Source of the DNA: Vibrio litoralis DSM 17657
Lineage (GTDB): Bacteria > Pseudomonadota > Gammaproteobacteria > Enterobacterales > Vibrionaceae
Direction: 5' to 3'
NCBI RefSeq assembly: GCF_000426765.1
Contig: NZ_KE384566.1
Coordinates: 124,001-188,000, forward strand
Length of the DNA stretch: 64,000 bases
Of this stretch, positions 36,386 through 46,631 are shown one piece after another; within the stretch, counting starts at the first letter, position 1, and the number at the start of each line of letters is the position of its first letter. The notes below the pieces were generated by a model. The model made no database searches, was not told where the DNA came from, and saw only the letters and a program-made list of their open reading frames with translations. The position numbers and the translations under genes were made by a program.

Positions 36386-37495
36386 ATGCCAATTAGCAGT
36401 TCAAAAGAAATTATTGATGATATTCGTCTAGGTAAGATGGTTATCTTAATGGACGATGAAGATCGTGAAAACGAAGGCGATCTTATCATGGCCGCGGAAC
36501 ATATCACGCCAGAAGCGATTAACTTTATGGCCACTCACGGTCGTGGTTTGATTTGTCTCACCCTGACCAAAGAGCGTTGTCATAACCTAGGCTTACCGCC
36601 AATGGTGCAAGATAACAATGCTCAATACACTACTAATTTTACGGTTTCAATTGAAGCAGCAGACGGCGTAACAACCGGTATTTCAGCCGCGGATCGTGCA
36701 GTAACCGTTCAAGCGGCAGTTGCTAAAAATGCTAAAGCGGCCGACCTAGTACAGCCGGGTCACATCTTCCCGCTAGCGGCACAAGATGGTGGCGTGTTAA
36801 CCCGCGCAGGTCATACTGAAGCTGGTTGTGATTTAGCACGCCTTGCAGGCCTAGAGCCAGCTTCTGTTATCGTGGAAATCTTAAATGATGACGGCACAAT
36901 GGCACGTCGTCCAGATTTAGAAGTATTTGCTGAAAAACACGGCATCAAATTAGGCACTATTGCTGATTTAATTGAATACCGTAACAACACCGAAACCACC
37001 ATTGAACGTGTGGCGGAGTGTAAATTGCCGACAGAATTTGGTGAGTTTGACCTAGTGACTTACCGCGACACGATTGATAACCAAATTCACTATGCACTAC
37101 GTAAAGGTAATGTGACTGATAATGCTTGTTTGGTGCGTGTTCACCTGCAAGATACGTTCACGGATTTATTGCATTCGAATCGCTCAAGTGATCGTAGTTG
37201 GTCTTTAGATGCAGCAATGCAGCGCATTAACCAAGAAGGTGGTGTGTTAGTGATTCTAGGTAAAGAAGAAACCGCAGAATCGATCATTCATAAAGTCAAA
37301 GTATTCGAGCAACAAGATAATGCCACAGCGCCAGTGATGGCGAAAAAGCAGGGTACGTCACGCCGTGTAGGGGTAGGCTCTCAGATCCTTGCTGATTTAG
37401 GTGTAAAAGATATGCGCTTATTATCGTCGTCGGATAAACGTTACCACGCACTATCAGGTTTCGGCTTGAATGTTGTGGATTATGTAACAGAGTAA
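36386..37495 (+). CDS. 3,4-dihydroxy-2-butanone-4-phosphate synthase with degenerate GTP cyclohydrolase II-like domain (RibBX)
   Basis: 369 residues. The N-terminal half (1-200) is a complete Rib[61 protein letters not shown]; it makes the four-carbon precursor of riboflavin. The C-terminal half has the GTP cyclohydrolase II fold outline ([24 protein letters not shown]) but lacks the zinc cysteines and the DCG catalytic segment ([14 protein letters not shown] in place), so cyclohydrolase activity is unlikely. This architecture is known as RibBX in proteobacteria; a separate RibA would be needed elsewhere. Fourth gene of the cluster. Confidence 0.92.
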   Translation: MPISSSKEIIDDIRLGKMVILMDDEDRENEGDLIMAAEHITPEAINFMATHGRGLICLTLTKERCHNLGLPPMVQDNNAQYTTNFTVSIEAADGVTTGISAADRAVTVQAAVAKNAKAADLVQPGHIFPLAAQDGGVLTRAGHTEAGCDLARLAGLEPASVIVEILNDDGTMARRPDLEVFAEKHGIKLGTIADLIEYRNNTETTIERVAECKLPTEFGEFDLVTYRDTIDNQIHYALRKGNVTDNACLVRVHLQDTFTDLLHSNRSSDRSWSLDAAMQRINQEGGVLVILGKEETAESIIHKVKVFEQQDNATAPVMAKKQGTSRRVGVGSQILADLGVKDMRLLSSSDKRYHALSGFGLNVVDYVTE

Positions 37496-37575
37496 CGTTT
37501 TTCGGGAGCTCGTTACTCGTTGCTTGAAAAAGCTTTTATTCGAGTCACGAGCTTCCGAGCAACGAGAAACGAATT
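37490..37575. repeat. Inverted heptamer-family element after the ribBX stop
   Basis: CGTTACTCGTTGCT (37511-37524) and AGCAACGAGAAACG (37558-37571) pair with one mismatch in 14. The stop region GAGTAACG can also pair with CGTTACTC. The arms contain the same CAACGAG heptamer that forms the array at 57295. It lies between ribBX and ribH. Confidence 0.75.
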
Positions 37576-37652
37576 ACCAATAGATATCGCTCACAAATTT
37601 GTGGTAGAATCCGCCGATTCTCACTCTCTAGAAAATAGTTAAAGGATAACTT

Positions 37653-38120
37653 ATGAAAGTAATCGAAGGTGCTTTTGCCGCTCCGAATGCAAAAATTGCT
37701 ATCGTTATTTCTCGTTTTAACAGCTTTATTAACGAAAGTTTACTTTCAGGTGCGATTGACACATTGAAGCGTCACGGCCAAGTAAGCGATGACAACATTA
37801 CCGTTGTTCGTTGCCCAGGTGCTGTTGAATTACCACTTGTTGCACAACGTGTAGCAAAGACTGGTAAGTTCGATGCGATTGTTTCACTTGGTACGGTTAT
37901 CCGTGGTGGTACACCACACTTTGATTATGTATGTAGTGAGTGTAATAAAGGTCTAGCTCAAGTGTCTTTGGAATATAGTCTTCCAGTAGCATTTGGCGTA
38001 TTGACTGTTGATACAATCGATCAAGCGATTGAACGCGCAGGCACCAAGGCTGGTAACAAAGGGCAAGAAGCTGCTCTTAGCGCACTTGAGATGATCAACG
38101 TTCTAAATGAAATTAACTAA
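37653..38120 (+). CDS. ribH: 6,7-dimethyl-8-ribityllumazine synthase
   Basis: A 155-residue enzyme condensing the pyrimidine and the four-carbon unit to lumazine, the penultimate step of riboflavin synthesis; it forms pentamers or larger capsids. Seen: [54 protein letters not shown] (with the catalytic His in HFDYV) and [22 protein letters not shown] after AAAGGATAA. A heptamer-family element and a TAGAAT promoter candidate lie just upstream. Confidence 0.97.
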   Translation: MKVIEGAFAAPNAKIAIVISRFNSFINESLLSGAIDTLKRHGQVSDDNITVVRCPGAVELPLVAQRVAKTGKFDAIVSLGTVIRGGTPHFDYVCSECNKGLAQVSLEYSLPVAFGVLTVDTIDQAIERAGTKAGNKGQEAALSALEMINVLNEIN

Positions 38121-38141
38121 TTTTTTGCAATCTAATTCCTA

Positions 38142-38609
38142 ATGGGGGCTCGCGTGAAACCAGCCGCACGTCGTAATGCACGTCAATTCGCACTACAAGC
38201 GATTTATTCTTGGCAAGTCACTAAAGAAAATGTGGCAACTATTGAACATCAGTTTTTAACCGGTGAAAAGTATGATGAAGAAGAGCATCATGCAGGTGAA
38301 CCTAGCTTAAAAGCACCAGAAACAGATGTTGCTTATTTTCAAGACTTACTGTCAGGTGTCGTGAACACAAACATGGAATTAGACAGCAAGTTACGCCCAT
38401 ACCTTTCTCGCCCAATGCAAGATTTGGATATGATGGAATTAGCGTTACTTCGCCTGGCGATGTATGAAATGACTAAGCGCGATGATGTACCATACAAAGT
38501 GGTGATCAACGAAGCGATTGAGCTTGCTAAAGTCTTTGCTGCAGAAGATAGTCATAAGTTCATCAACGGTGTGCTTGATAAAGCTGCGCCGCACGTTCGT
38601 AAAAAGTAA
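38142..38609 (+). CDS. nusB: Transcription antitermination factor NusB
   Basis: A 155-residue all-helical protein that, with NusE (S10), binds boxA RNA in rRNA operons and in phage antitermination. Seen: [46 protein letters not shown] and [28 protein letters not shown]. The length is slightly longer than E. coli (139). It follows ribH by 21 bp, the common gammaproteobacterial arrangement, and ends with a terminator. Confidence 0.97.
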   Translation: MGARVKPAARRNARQFALQAIYSWQVTKENVATIEHQFLTGEKYDEEEHHAGEPSLKAPETDVAYFQDLLSGVVNTNMELDSKLRPYLSRPMQDLDMMELALLRLAMYEMTKRDDVPYKVVINEAIELAKVFAAEDSHKFINGVLDKAAPHVRKK

Positions 38610-38626
38610 TTTTTTGAATTATTACC

Positions 38627-38654
38627 AAAGGTCAGCCAAGTGCTGGCCTTTTTT
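38627..38654 (+). terminator. Rho-independent terminator of nusB
   Basis: AAGGTCAGC pairs with GCTGGCCTT (one G-U) around CAAGT, followed by TTTT. It separates the rib-nusB unit from thiL. Confidence 0.85.
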
Positions 38655-38691
38655 GTATAATCAGCTTTTAAGTTCTATATAGAGTAACGCC

Positions 38692-39687
38692 ATGCCTGGT
38701 GAATTTAATCTTATTGATAAATATTTTGCACATCGTCAAGCTAATCGCAAAGATGTCGATTTAGCCTTAGGTGATGATTGTGCATTAGTGTCACCGCCCG
38801 ATGGTTATCAGATCGCAATTAGTACCGACACGGTGGTACTAGGGACGCATTTTTTAGCCGATGCTGATCCAGCCGCTGTCGCGTATAAAGCATTAATGTC
38901 GAATATTAGTGATTTAGCCGCAATGGGAGCCACGCCCGCTTGGTTTTCCATGGCGATCAGCTTGCCGGAAATTGATGAGGCTTGGTTAGCACCTTTTTGT
39001 GACGCTATGTTCGAACTGGCGGATGCGCATAATTTACAATTGATTGGAGGAGATACCACCAAAGGCCCATTGAGTATTTCTTTTACTATTCAAGGTGTCG
39101 TGCCTAAAGGCCAAGCCCTGACACGCAGTGGTGCTCAGGTAGGCGACTGGGTTTTTGTCAGCGGCAATCTAGGTGATAGTCAGGCCGGTTTAAGTGTTAT
39201 CCTCAATCCTGATGATGCGAGTAAACCTCATGCTAAAGAATTGGTATTACGTCACTTTTATGCGCAATCTCGAATTAAACTCGCTGAACGACTGCGTCAT
39301 CATGCCACGAGTTGTATTGATATTTCCGATGGATTGATGTCAGATCTCAAGCATGTTTTAAAGCGCTCTAAAGTGAGTGCTCAACTTGATATTGCTAGTC
39401 TACCTATCACGCAGCAAGCGACTGAGTTTTATGGTGATAAGTTGCAAGCACAATTGGCTGCATTAAAGAGTGGTGAAGAATATGAGCTGTGCTTTACCGT
39501 CGCCTCTGAAAATAAAGCGGCTTTAAATGACATTGCAGATAAAGTGGGCTGTCAGTTAACTTGTATTGGTCGAATTATCGCAAACGCTGAAACTTCGCTT
39601 TGTGATATCACCCTAGTGCGAAATGGGGTAGCGTTATCGGATGATGATCCTGCCAAACAGGCTCAAGGTTTTGATCATTTTAATTAA
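38692..39687 (+). CDS. thiL: Thiamine-monophosphate kinase
   Basis: A 331-residue kinase that phosphorylates thiamine monophosphate to the active diphosphate. Family segments: N-terminal GEFNLIDKYFA, LALGDDCALVSPPDGYQIAISTDTVVLGTHF with magnesium-binding aspartates, MSNISDLAAMGATPAWFSMAISLP, LIGGDTTKGPLSISFTIQGVVP, and SCIDISDGLMSDLKHVLKRS. The fold is related to PurM. Start ATG follows TAGAGTAACGCC. The neighbouring pgpA starts 42 bp downstream. Confidence 0.96.
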   Translation: MPGEFNLIDKYFAHRQANRKDVDLALGDDCALVSPPDGYQIAISTDTVVLGTHFLADADPAAVAYKALMSNISDLAAMGATPAWFSMAISLPEIDEAWLAPFCDAMFELADAHNLQLIGGDTTKGPLSISFTIQGVVPKGQALTRSGAQVGDWVFVSGNLGDSQAGLSVILNPDDASKPHAKELVLRHFYAQSRIKLAERLRHHATSCIDISDGLMSDLKHVLKRSKVSAQLDIASLPITQQATEFYGDKLQAQLAALKSGEEYELCFTVASENKAALNDIADKVGCQLTCIGRIIANAETSLCDITLVRNGVALSDDDPAKQAQGFDHFN

Positions 39688-39728
39688 TTTAGACTACTCC
39701 AAAAAATAACAACAATATAAGGCGCAAC

Positions 39729-40241
39729 ATGTCGCAAACACCAGATAAGATAAACCCTATCGACCGTATTAAGCTATCCAATCCATGGCATTTATTAGCT
39801 GTAGGCTTTGGCAGTGGTTTATCAAAAATTGTTCCTGGAACCATGGGAACCTTAGCTTCTATTCCCTTTTATTTATTATTGGTTCAGTTGCCGCCGCTTG
39901 TTTACGGTATCGTGGTTTTCATTGCCGCTTTAGTTGGCATAACCATTTGCCAGAAAACCTCTGATGATATGCAAGTTCATGATCATGGAGCAATAGTGTG
40001 GGATGAGTTCGTCGGTTTTTGGATCACCATGAGCGTAGTACCTTTACTGGGATTACCGCATTATGATTGGCAAACTTTGCTGATTGGTTTTGTGCTATTT
40101 CGAATTTTTGACATGGTGAAGCCGTGGCCGATTAGTCTGCTTGATCGTCATGTGCATGGTGGTTTTGGCATTATGATTGATGATGTGCTGGCTGGCGTCT
40201 TTGCCGCGATCAGTTTATGGCTGGTGGTTTTGTATTTATAA
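39729..40241 (+). CDS. pgpA: Phosphatidylglycerophosphatase A
   Basis: A 170-residue inner-membrane phosphatase making phosphatidylglycerol from its phosphate. It has three to four helices and the family motifs VGFGSGLSKIVPGTMGTLASIP, QVHDHGAIVWDEFVGFWITM (metal site) and FRIFDMVKPWPISLLDR...GGFGIMIDDVLAGV. It follows thiL, the usual order. ATG after AAGGCGCAAC. Confidence 0.95.
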   Translation: MSQTPDKINPIDRIKLSNPWHLLAVGFGSGLSKIVPGTMGTLASIPFYLLLVQLPPLVYGIVVFIAALVGITICQKTSDDMQVHDHGAIVWDEFVGFWITMSVVPLLGLPHYDWQTLLIGFVLFRIFDMVKPWPISLLDRHVHGGFGIMIDDVLAGVFAAISLWLVVLYL

Positions 40242-40262
40242 CGATTATTAAGGGAAAATGAG

Positions 40263-40610
40263 ATGTCTAAGAAAGTGTATTGTGTCGCGCAGTTTCAACC
40301 GAAAGAAGGCAAGTTAGATGAGTTGTTTGCAGTACTGCAAGCGCTAGAGCCTAATACGCTACGTGAAAATGGTTGCTTGCAATATGTGGTGACTCGTCAC
40401 CGCACTAGCCCATTTGCCGGCGGTGAAAGCTACCCAATTGCGTTCCATGAAATCTGGGCAAGCAACGAAGCGTTTGAAGCTCACTGCCAACGCCAAGAAA
40501 TTGCTGACTTCTTCCAACAACAATGTGTGGCAGAAACTGGTTTAGTTGCAAAATCGAATGTCGCGGTTTACACCGATGAACCTAATGATTTTGATGCGCC
40601 GAAGTTTTAA
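40263..40610 (+). CDS. Antibiotic biosynthesis monooxygenase domain protein
   Basis: A 115-residue ABM-fold protein (ferredoxin-like, dimeric). Seen: VYCVAQFQPKEGKLDELFAVLQAL, NGCLQYVVTRH, IAFHEIWASNEAFEAHCQRQEIADFFQQ. It resembles the YgiN or LsrG type of quinol or small-molecule monooxygenases; the substrate is unknown. AGGGAAAATGAG precedes the ATG. It is 21 bp after pgpA and may be cotranscribed. Confidence 0.85.
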   Translation: MSKKVYCVAQFQPKEGKLDELFAVLQALEPNTLRENGCLQYVVTRHRTSPFAGGESYPIAFHEIWASNEAFEAHCQRQEIADFFQQQCVAETGLVAKSNVAVYTDEPNDFDAPKF

Positions 40611-40651
40611 AAGTTAGCGATTCAAACACTTTACGGAATAAGGTGCAGATT

Positions 40652-41503
40652 ATGAAATGTAAACTCGTTGATGTTTTTGCTAAAGAAAAACTCACAGGGA
40701 ATGGACTAACTATTTTTTATGATTATGAGCGATTAGATTCAAATGAAATGCTTTCTTTAGCTCAAGAAATGCGTCAGTTTGAATCTATATTTGTGTTAAA
40801 TAGTGACAGTAATACTTCGTTCAAAGCTAGAATATTTACAACAGAAGAAGAGCTAGATTTTGCAGGTCACCCGATCATTGGTTTAGCTGCTCATCTACAT
40901 GAAGAGTCAGGGAGTATTGAGCCGAAAGAATGGGTAATAGAACTTAATAAAAGCTCTGTTAGTGTTATGACTAAAAAAACAGCTCAATACTTTCATGCTT
41001 CAATGGCTCAAGGTAGCCCTGAGTTCATTTATACACTTAATAAAGATGAAGTTACCTCCATTCTTTCTGCTTTAAATCTAACGTCAAGCCACCTCTCTCA
41101 TTATCCACTAGAAGTCATTTCTACTGGCTTACCTTACTTGATTGTTCCTATTATTGGGGGGATTGAAAACGCCAGCATATCCGTTGATGACTTTGAGATA
41201 TTATTAACACGCTTCGGAGCTAAATTTGTTTATGTGTTGGATGTGATTAACTTTGAAGGTAGAACTTGGGATAATAAAGGGTTAGTGGAAGATATTGCAA
41301 CAGGTAGTGCTGCAGGACCCGCAGCTGCATTTTTAACTAAGCATCAGTTAGCTGCTGATAATTCAAATATAATCATTTCACAAGGGCGTTTCTTAGGACG
41401 AGAAAGTGAAATAGAAACTTATGTCGAAGCGGTGGAAGGTAATATTTCCAATATTTGGGTGTCGGGTGATGTTGTTAAAGTTGCAAATATTAGCTTTGTT
41501 TAG
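40652..41503 (+). CDS. PhzF family isomerase/epimerase-like protein
   Basis: A 283-residue protein with the PhzF diaminopimelate-epimerase-like fold: KLVDVFAKEKLTGNGLTIF, the catalytic-region RQFESIFVL (Glu), FTTEEELDFAGHPIIGLAAHL, and VEDIATGSAAGPAAAFL. Family members act on phenazine precursors or unknown small metabolites; no phenazine genes are here. It appears more AT-rich than its neighbours, which may mean later acquisition. The ATG at 40652, after AAGGTG, is preferred to a GTG at 40643. A terminator follows. Confidence 0.87.
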   Translation: MKCKLVDVFAKEKLTGNGLTIFYDYERLDSNEMLSLAQEMRQFESIFVLNSDSNTSFKARIFTTEEELDFAGHPIIGLAAHLHEESGSIEPKEWVIELNKSSVSVMTKKTAQYFHASMAQGSPEFIYTLNKDEVTSILSALNLTSSHLSHYPLEVISTGLPYLIVPIIGGIENASISVDDFEILLTRFGAKFVYVLDVINFEGRTWDNKGLVEDIATGSAAGPAAAFLTKHQLAADNSNIIISQGRFLGRESEIETYVEAVEGNISNIWVSGDVVKVANISFV

Positions 41504-41535
41504 AACTACTTATTTAACTCTAATGGCTTATGAAT

Positions 41536-41562
41536 AAAAAAGGACGATCGCTCGTCCTTTTT
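41536..41562. terminator. Bidirectional terminator between convergent PhzF and dxs genes
   Basis: AAAAAAGGACGA pairs with TCGTCCTTTTTT around a short loop. Confidence 0.93.
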
Positions 41563-41588
41563 TATCGGCTTTCTATTTAATGGAACAA

Positions 41589-43457
41589 TTAACCCAAATA
41601 AGCCTTTATCTGCTTCTCAATGCCTTCAGCATCCAAACCTAGCTCTTGATAAAGCTCATCTTGAGTGCCTTGCTGGACAAAGCGATCAGGTAAGCCTAGT
41701 TGCAGTACAGGTTTAATTTGTTTGCGTTGCATTAGCAGCTCTATCACACCAGAGCCCGCACCGCCGGCAATCACGTTCTCTTCTAGGGTAACTAGTACGT
41801 CGTGTTCCGCTGCCAGTTTCAGCACTAATTCTTCATCGAGTGGCTTAACAAAGCGCATATCGGCAACGGTAGCATCAAGGTTTTCTGCCGCTTTTAATGC
41901 TTCTGGTAAGAAGGTACCGAAAGATAAAATCGCCACTTTCTTAGCTGAGCTTTCTTTTACAATACGACCCTTACCAATCTCAAGTTCTGTCATGTCTGGT
42001 TGAATGTCTACGCCACAACCTGAACCGCGAGGGTAGCGCACCGCACTAGGGCCTTGGTGTTTATGGCCAGTGTAGAGCATTTGGCGACATTCATTCTCAT
42101 CACTTGGCGCCATGATCACCATGTTTGGAATGCAGCGTATAAAGCTTAAATCAAATGCACCTTGGTGAGTTTGACCATCTGCGCCAACTAAGCCTGCACG
42201 GTCAATGGCAAACATCACAGGTAAATCCATGATTGCCACATCGTGGATCAATTGATCGTAACCACGTTGTAGGAAGGTTGAGTAGATCGCCACAATCGGA
42301 TGTTGGCCGGCAATTGCCATACCAGAGGCAAGCGTGACAGCATGTTGTTCCGCAATCGCCACATCAAAATATTGCTGTGGGAATTCTTTTGAAAAACGCA
42401 CCATGCCTGAGCCTTCACGCATCGCGGGGGTGATCGCCATGAGCTTAGGATCTTGCGCGGCCATATCACACAGGAAGTCGCCGAAAATTTTAGAGAAAGT
42501 TGGTTTGCCACCGCTGCTTTTCGGCAGTGAGCTTTCTTCCGGGTTGAATTTAGGTACGCCGTGATAACCAATCGGATCTTTTTCCGCTGGCTCATAACCT
42601 TTGCCTTTTTTGGTCATCACATGCAAAAACTGAGGGCCTTTTAAGCCGCGCATGTTCTTTAATGTTTTGACCAGCTCTTTAACGTCATGGCCATCGATTG
42701 GACCAATGTAGTTAAAGCCAAGCTCTTCAAACATGGTTCCTGGAACGACCATGCCTTTTAGATGTTCTTCCGTTCTACGTACCAGCTCTTTAATTGGCGG
42801 TACATTAGATAGCACTTTCTTACCACCTTCGCGGATAGAGGTGTAGAAGTTGCCTGTAAGCAATTGAGCTAAATGATTGTTGAGGGCACCAACGTTTTCA
42901 GAAATCGACATTTCATTATCGTTTAAGATCACTAGCATATCAGCGTGAACATCACCGGCGTGGTTCATTGCTTCAAAAGCCATACCTGCGGTAATTGCAC
43001 CATCACCAATCACGCTTACTACTTTACGGTCTTTCCCTTCTTTTTGCGCGCTGATCGCCATCCCTAACGCAGCACTGATTGAAGTAGAAGAGTGGCCTAC
43101 CGACAACGTGTCATATTCACTTTCACCGCGCCACGGGAAAGGGTGCAAGCCATCTTTTTGACGAATGGTAGACATGCGCTCACGACGACCGGTTAAAATT
43201 TTATGCGGGTAGGCTTGGTGGCCCACATCCCAGACCAGTTGATCAAATGGGGTGTTATATACATAGTGAAGCGCGACAGTCAGTTCAACAGTGCCTAGGC
43301 CGGATGCGAGGTGGCCACTTGATTGGCTTACTGAATTGAGCAAATAAGTACGCAGCTCATCACATAGCGGTGATAAACTTTCTTTTGGTAGGGTACGCAA
43401 CTCATCCGGTGTATTGGCAAGTGCGAGTGTTGGATATTTTGATATATCAAGAGTCAT
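41589..43457 (-). CDS. dxs: 1-deoxy-D-xylulose-5-phosphate synthase
   Basis: A 622-residue thiamine diphosphate enzyme joining pyruvate and glyceraldehyde 3-phosphate, the first step of the MEP isoprenoid pathway and a precursor route for thiamine and pyridoxal. Seen: [22 protein letters not shown] motif [20 protein letters not shown]...[27 protein letters not shown], and [20 protein letters not shown]. Length matches E. coli (620). It ends the xseB-ispA-dxs unit, and the ispA stop is 27 bp upstream. Confidence 0.98.
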   Translation of the reverse strand: MTLDISKYPTLALANTPDELRTLPKESLSPLCDELRTYLLNSVSQSSGHLASGLGTVELTVALHYVYNTPFDQLVWDVGHQAYPHKILTGRRERMSTIRQKDGLHPFPWRGESEYDTLSVGHSSTSISAALGMAISAQKEGKDRKVVSVIGDGAITAGMAFEAMNHAGDVHADMLVILNDNEMSISENVGALNNHLAQLLTGNFYTSIREGGKKVLSNVPPIKELVRRTEEHLKGMVVPGTMFEELGFNYIGPIDGHDVKELVKTLKNMRGLKGPQFLHVMTKKGKGYEPAEKDPIGYHGVPKFNPEESSLPKSSGGKPTFSKIFGDFLCDMAAQDPKLMAITPAMREGSGMVRFSKEFPQQYFDVAIAEQHAVTLASGMAIAGQHPIVAIYSTFLQRGYDQLIHDVAIMDLPVMFAIDRAGLVGADGQTHQGAFDLSFIRCIPNMVIMAPSDENECRQMLYTGHKHQGPSAVRYPRGSGCGVDIQPDMTELEIGKGRIVKESSAKKVAILSFGTFLPEALKAAENLDATVADMRFVKPLDEELVLKLAAEHDVLVTLEENVIAGGAGSGVIELLMQRKQIKPVLQLGLPDRFVQQGTQDELYQELGLDAEGIEKQIKAYLG

Positions 43458-43484
43458 AAAATTTTAGCGCTTAATTAGAGTATT

Positions 43485-44369
43485 TTAATGGCTGCGTTCG
43501 ACGGCGTATCGAGCGAACTCTTCGAGTGACTGAGTATTGTAAGGTACAGCCTGCAGTGCTTGAAGCGCTTCTTGTAACAAGTCTTGCGCTTTTTGCTTGG
43601 CTCCCTCTAATCCTAGCAGAGCAGGATAGGTACTTTTGTTTGAATTTTGATCGGAACCTTGAGGCTTTCCTAAGATTTCGGTGTTGCTAATAATATCTAG
43701 AATGTCATCTTGAACTTGGAAAGCAAGCCCGACCGCTTCTGCATAACGGTCTAGATGAGGCATAACTTCAATGCCTTTTTTTCCGGCGCAAAATGCTCCC
43801 ATCCGGGTTGCACATTTAATCAGAGCGCCAGTTTTGTTTCTGTGGATCTCTTCTAATTCTTCAATAGAGACTAGGCGATTTTCTGCTTCAAGATCGAGAG
43901 ACTGACCCATGCACATACCTAGAGAGCCTGAAGCATTGGCCAGTTCTTTGATTAACTGAATACGTTGAGGCTCGCTGACAGCGGCTAAAGAACCTTCCGC
44001 TAGGATAGTAAATGCCAGAGTTTGTAGCGCATCACCGGTTAAGATCGCGGTCGCTTCATCAAATTCTATATGGCAAGTTGGCTGTCCACGACGCAGTTCA
44101 TCATCATCCATGGCTGGTAAATCATCATGGATTAGTGAATAAGCATGAATACATTCAATGGCTGATGCAGGCGTATCTAATTGCTCAAGAGTTAAGCCAA
44201 ACATCTGCCCTGTAATATAAACCAAATACGGACGAGCACGTTTACCACCAAGTAGTAGACCATAACGCATCGCTTTAGTCAGCGTTTGATGCTGATGAGG
44301 AATACTATCTAACCACAAGTTTAGCTGCTGGTTATTTCGTGTTTGGTAGTCAGCCAATGAAATGCTCAT
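43485..44369 (-). CDS. ispA: (2E,6E)-farnesyl diphosphate synthase
   Basis: A 294-residue prenyl transferase building C15 farnesyl diphosphate from IPP and DMAPP. Both aspartate-rich motifs are present: HDDLPAMDDDELRRG (about 84-98) and QVQDDILDI (about 225-233), with GGKRARPYLVY binding IPP. The ATG at 44369 lies one base past the xseB stop; a GTG at 44381 overlapping xseB is an alternative. Middle gene of xseB-ispA-dxs. Confidence 0.97.
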   Translation of the reverse strand: MSISLADYQTRNNQQLNLWLDSIPHQHQTLTKAMRYGLLLGGKRARPYLVYITGQMFGLTLEQLDTPASAIECIHAYSLIHDDLPAMDDDELRRGQPTCHIEFDEATAILTGDALQTLAFTILAEGSLAAVSEPQRIQLIKELANASGSLGMCMGQSLDLEAENRLVSIEELEEIHRNKTGALIKCATRMGAFCAGKKGIEVMPHLDRYAEAVGLAFQVQDDILDIISNTEILGKPQGSDQNSNKSTYPALLGLEGAKQKAQDLLQEALQALQAVPYNTQSLEEFARYAVERSH

Positions 44370-44370
44370 A

Positions 44371-44616
44371 TTAAATGTCACTTTCAGGAGTAAAAGGAAT
44401 CAATTCTGACTCATCGTCATCTTTTAGCAAAATCTCAACGCGCTGCTCAGCTTCGGTCAATTTGGTTTGGCTAGAACGAGCAAGGGCAATTCCACGCTCA
44501 AATTTCTTTAATGCGTCTTCCAAATCTAAATCGCCATTTTCAAGTTGATTAACCAAAGTATCTAGCTCGGTTAATGACTCTTCAAAGCTCATGTTTTCAG
44601 GTTTTTTGCTCGCCAT
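44371..44616 (-). CDS. xseB: Exodeoxyribonuclease VII small subunit
   Basis: An 81-residue helical protein that forms a complex with XseA to degrade single-stranded DNA in both directions. It carries the family pattern MSFEESLTELDTLVNQLENGDLDLEDALKKFERGIALAR...TEAEQRVEILL. The ATG at 44616 (MASKKPENMS) is preferred to one 5 codons upstream. First gene of xseB-ispA-dxs, divergent from thiI. Confidence 0.95.
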   Translation of the reverse strand: MASKKPENMSFEESLTELDTLVNQLENGDLDLEDALKKFERGIALARSSQTKLTEAEQRVEILLKDDDESELIPFTPESDI

Positions 44617-44859
44617 GTGGATTCTGCTCATATAGATGATCTGGAAAGGGTTAATTGTATTTGACCTAGCAGAGGTGAAACAAGGGTTAATCTGCTTTTT
44701 ATCCTAAAATTGGCAGGAAATTGTGGCCTAGAGGGGGGATAAAGGAAATACATTCCGCCTAGATGAATTGTCGTGTATAATTTTGCGCCTTAGTTTTGGC
44801 GTTATCTGAATTGAGTTTAGCCATAATGTCGAATAATCCGATAAAAAGTGAATCATGAT

Positions 44860-46308
44860 ATGAAGTTTATTGTAAAACCCCATCCAGAAATTTTTGTTAA
44901 AAGTGACTCGGTTCGTAAGCGTTTCACTCGTACACTGGAGCGTAATCTTCGCAATATAATCCAGCGCGAAACAGAGTCTGTTGCGGTATTAAACCGTCGT
45001 GATCACATTGAAATCGCTGCCAATAGCGATGAATATTACGATAAAGTGCTTGAAATCATTACGCACACGCCAGGTATTCATCACTCACTTGAAGTGTTGC
45101 AGTCTGAGTTTACCGACTTGCACAATATTTATGAGCAAGCGCTAGAGCAAAGCCGCGAACTTATCGAAGGGAAAACCTTTGTCGTACGTGTTAAGCGCCG
45201 TGGTCAGCATGACTTCACTTCGATTGAAGTTGAGCGTTATGTTGGTGGTGGTTTAAACCAAGCAGTTGAATCTGCTCGTGTGAAATTGACCAAACCAGAA
45301 GTGACCGTTAATTTAGAAATCGCCAATGAGAAGTTAAACCAAGTTATCGCCCGTCATAAAGGTTTAGGCGGTTTCCCGCTTGGTACTCAAGAAGATGTAT
45401 TGAGCTTAATTTCTGGTGGTTTTGATTCAGGCGTTTCCAGTTACCTACATATCAAACGTGGTTCTAAGACCCATTATTGTTTCTTTAATTTGGGTGGCCC
45501 TGCGCACGAAATCGGCGTGAAGCAAGTAGCACACTTCTTATGGAAGAAATACGGTTCTTCAGCCAAAGTGAAGTTCATCGCGGTAGATTTTGAACCTGTT
45601 GTTGCTGAAATTCTTGAAAACGTTGATGACGGCCAAATGGGCGTAGTGCTTAAGCGTATGTTTATGCGTGCTGGTGGCATGGTTGCTGAGAAGTTCGGTA
45701 TTGAAGCTTTAGTGACGGGTGAGGCGTTAGGTCAAGTATCAAGCCAGACGCTAACGAACCTACGCTTGATTGATAATGTAACGGATACTTTGATTCTTCG
45801 TCCTCTGATTAACTGGGATAAAGAAGATATTATCAACGTTGCTCGTCAAATTGGCACCGAAGATTTTGCTAAAGTGATGCCAGAATACTGTGGCGTGATC
45901 TCTAAAAAACCAACGGTGAAAGCGGTCAAAGCGAAACTTGAAAAAGAAGAATTGAATTTCAACTTCGATATTCTTGAGCAAGTGGTCGCCAATGCTCGCG
46001 TGATGGATATCCGTGACATTGAAACCGAAAGCCAAGAGCAAGCGCCAGAAGTAGAACAAGTTGCTGAGATTGCTGAGAAAGCGGTCGTTCTGGATATTCG
46101 TAGCCCTGATGAAGAGGATATGAATCCATTAGAAATTGATGGTGTTGAGATTAAACACTTACCTTTCTATAAGTTAGCGACTCAGTTTGGCGACCTTGAT
46201 CAGGGCAAGCAATACTTATTGTATTGTGACCGTGGTGTGATGAGCCGTTTGCAAGCCTTGTATCTCAAAGATTTAGGCTATAACAACGTTAAAGTATATC
46301 GCCCTTAA
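44860..46308 (+). CDS. thiI: tRNA 4-thiouridine synthase / thiamine sulfur carrier protein
   Basis: A 482-residue enzyme that makes s4U8 in tRNA and supplies sulfur for the thiazole of thiamine. Domains: N-terminal ferredoxin-like and THUMP (1-165), PP-loop AANH domain with [14 protein letters not shown] (about 183), and a C-terminal rhodanese domain with the active-site Cys456 in [11 protein letters not shown]. Length and Cys position match E. coli (482, C456). ATG at 44860 gives the conserved [15 protein letters not shown]; an in-frame GTG at 44848 is rejected. Divergent from xseB. Confidence 0.97.
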   Translation: MKFIVKPHPEIFVKSDSVRKRFTRTLERNLRNIIQRETESVAVLNRRDHIEIAANSDEYYDKVLEIITHTPGIHHSLEVLQSEFTDLHNIYEQALEQSRELIEGKTFVVRVKRRGQHDFTSIEVERYVGGGLNQAVESARVKLTKPEVTVNLEIANEKLNQVIARHKGLGGFPLGTQEDVLSLISGGFDSGVSSYLHIKRGSKTHYCFFNLGGPAHEIGVKQVAHFLWKKYGSSAKVKFIAVDFEPVVAEILENVDDGQMGVVLKRMFMRAGGMVAEKFGIEALVTGEALGQVSSQTLTNLRLIDNVTDTLILRPLINWDKEDIINVARQIGTEDFAKVMPEYCGVISKKPTVKAVKAKLEKEELNFNFDILEQVVANARVMDIRDIETESQEQAPEVEQVAEIAEKAVVLDIRSPDEEDMNPLEIDGVEIKHLPFYKLATQFGDLDQGKQYLLYCDRGVMSRLQALYLKDLGYNNVKVYRP

Positions 46309-46336
46309 CCCTTAACTAAGGGGGGAGATAGAATAA

Positions 46337-46370
46337 ACAAAAACGTCGGCTTTCTAGTCGGCGTTTTTTT
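46337..46370 (+). terminator. Terminator of thiI
   Basis: AACGTCGGC pairs with GTCGGCGTT allowing two G-U pairs, flanked by A and T runs (seven T). Confidence 0.75.
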
Positions 46371-46405
46371 ATCTCTGAGATATATATTTGATGATTTTCA
46401 GACAT

Positions 46406-46631
46406 AAAAAAAGCACAGCTAGAATAAATCTAACTGTGCATAAATTTGATTCACTATCAAATAATCAGGACTCAAGAGTAATGAGGGAGTATTACCCTTG
46501 GTCATAAAACTCAAAAGAGTTAATGCAAACACAACATTAGCATTAGTCAATCACAGATCTACAGGTTTGAGATAAATTCTGTAACTCATTAATGTGGGAT
46601 GAAATATAGAGTTTTCATGGCACTTCAGCAA
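46406..46631 (-). ncRNA. gcvB: Small RNA GcvB
   Basis: The region between thiI and gcvA lacks a gene but holds a minus-strand transcript. A -10 candidate TATAAAT is at 46638-46644, and a terminator stem GCACAG...CTGTGC with a seven-T run ends at 46406. About 226 nt lies between. The G/U-rich core TGTTGTGTTTGC (46525-46536, minus) matches the GcvB R1 seed that pairs with amino-acid transporter mRNAs. Divergence from gcvA is the known gcvB position in enterics and vibrios. GcvB needs Hfq and is activated by GcvA. The ends are estimated. Confidence 0.82.

Noticed and set aside
41665-42564. Plus-strand open frames within dxs
   Set aside because: They are shadows of dxs with no ribosome sites or recognisable protein sequence.
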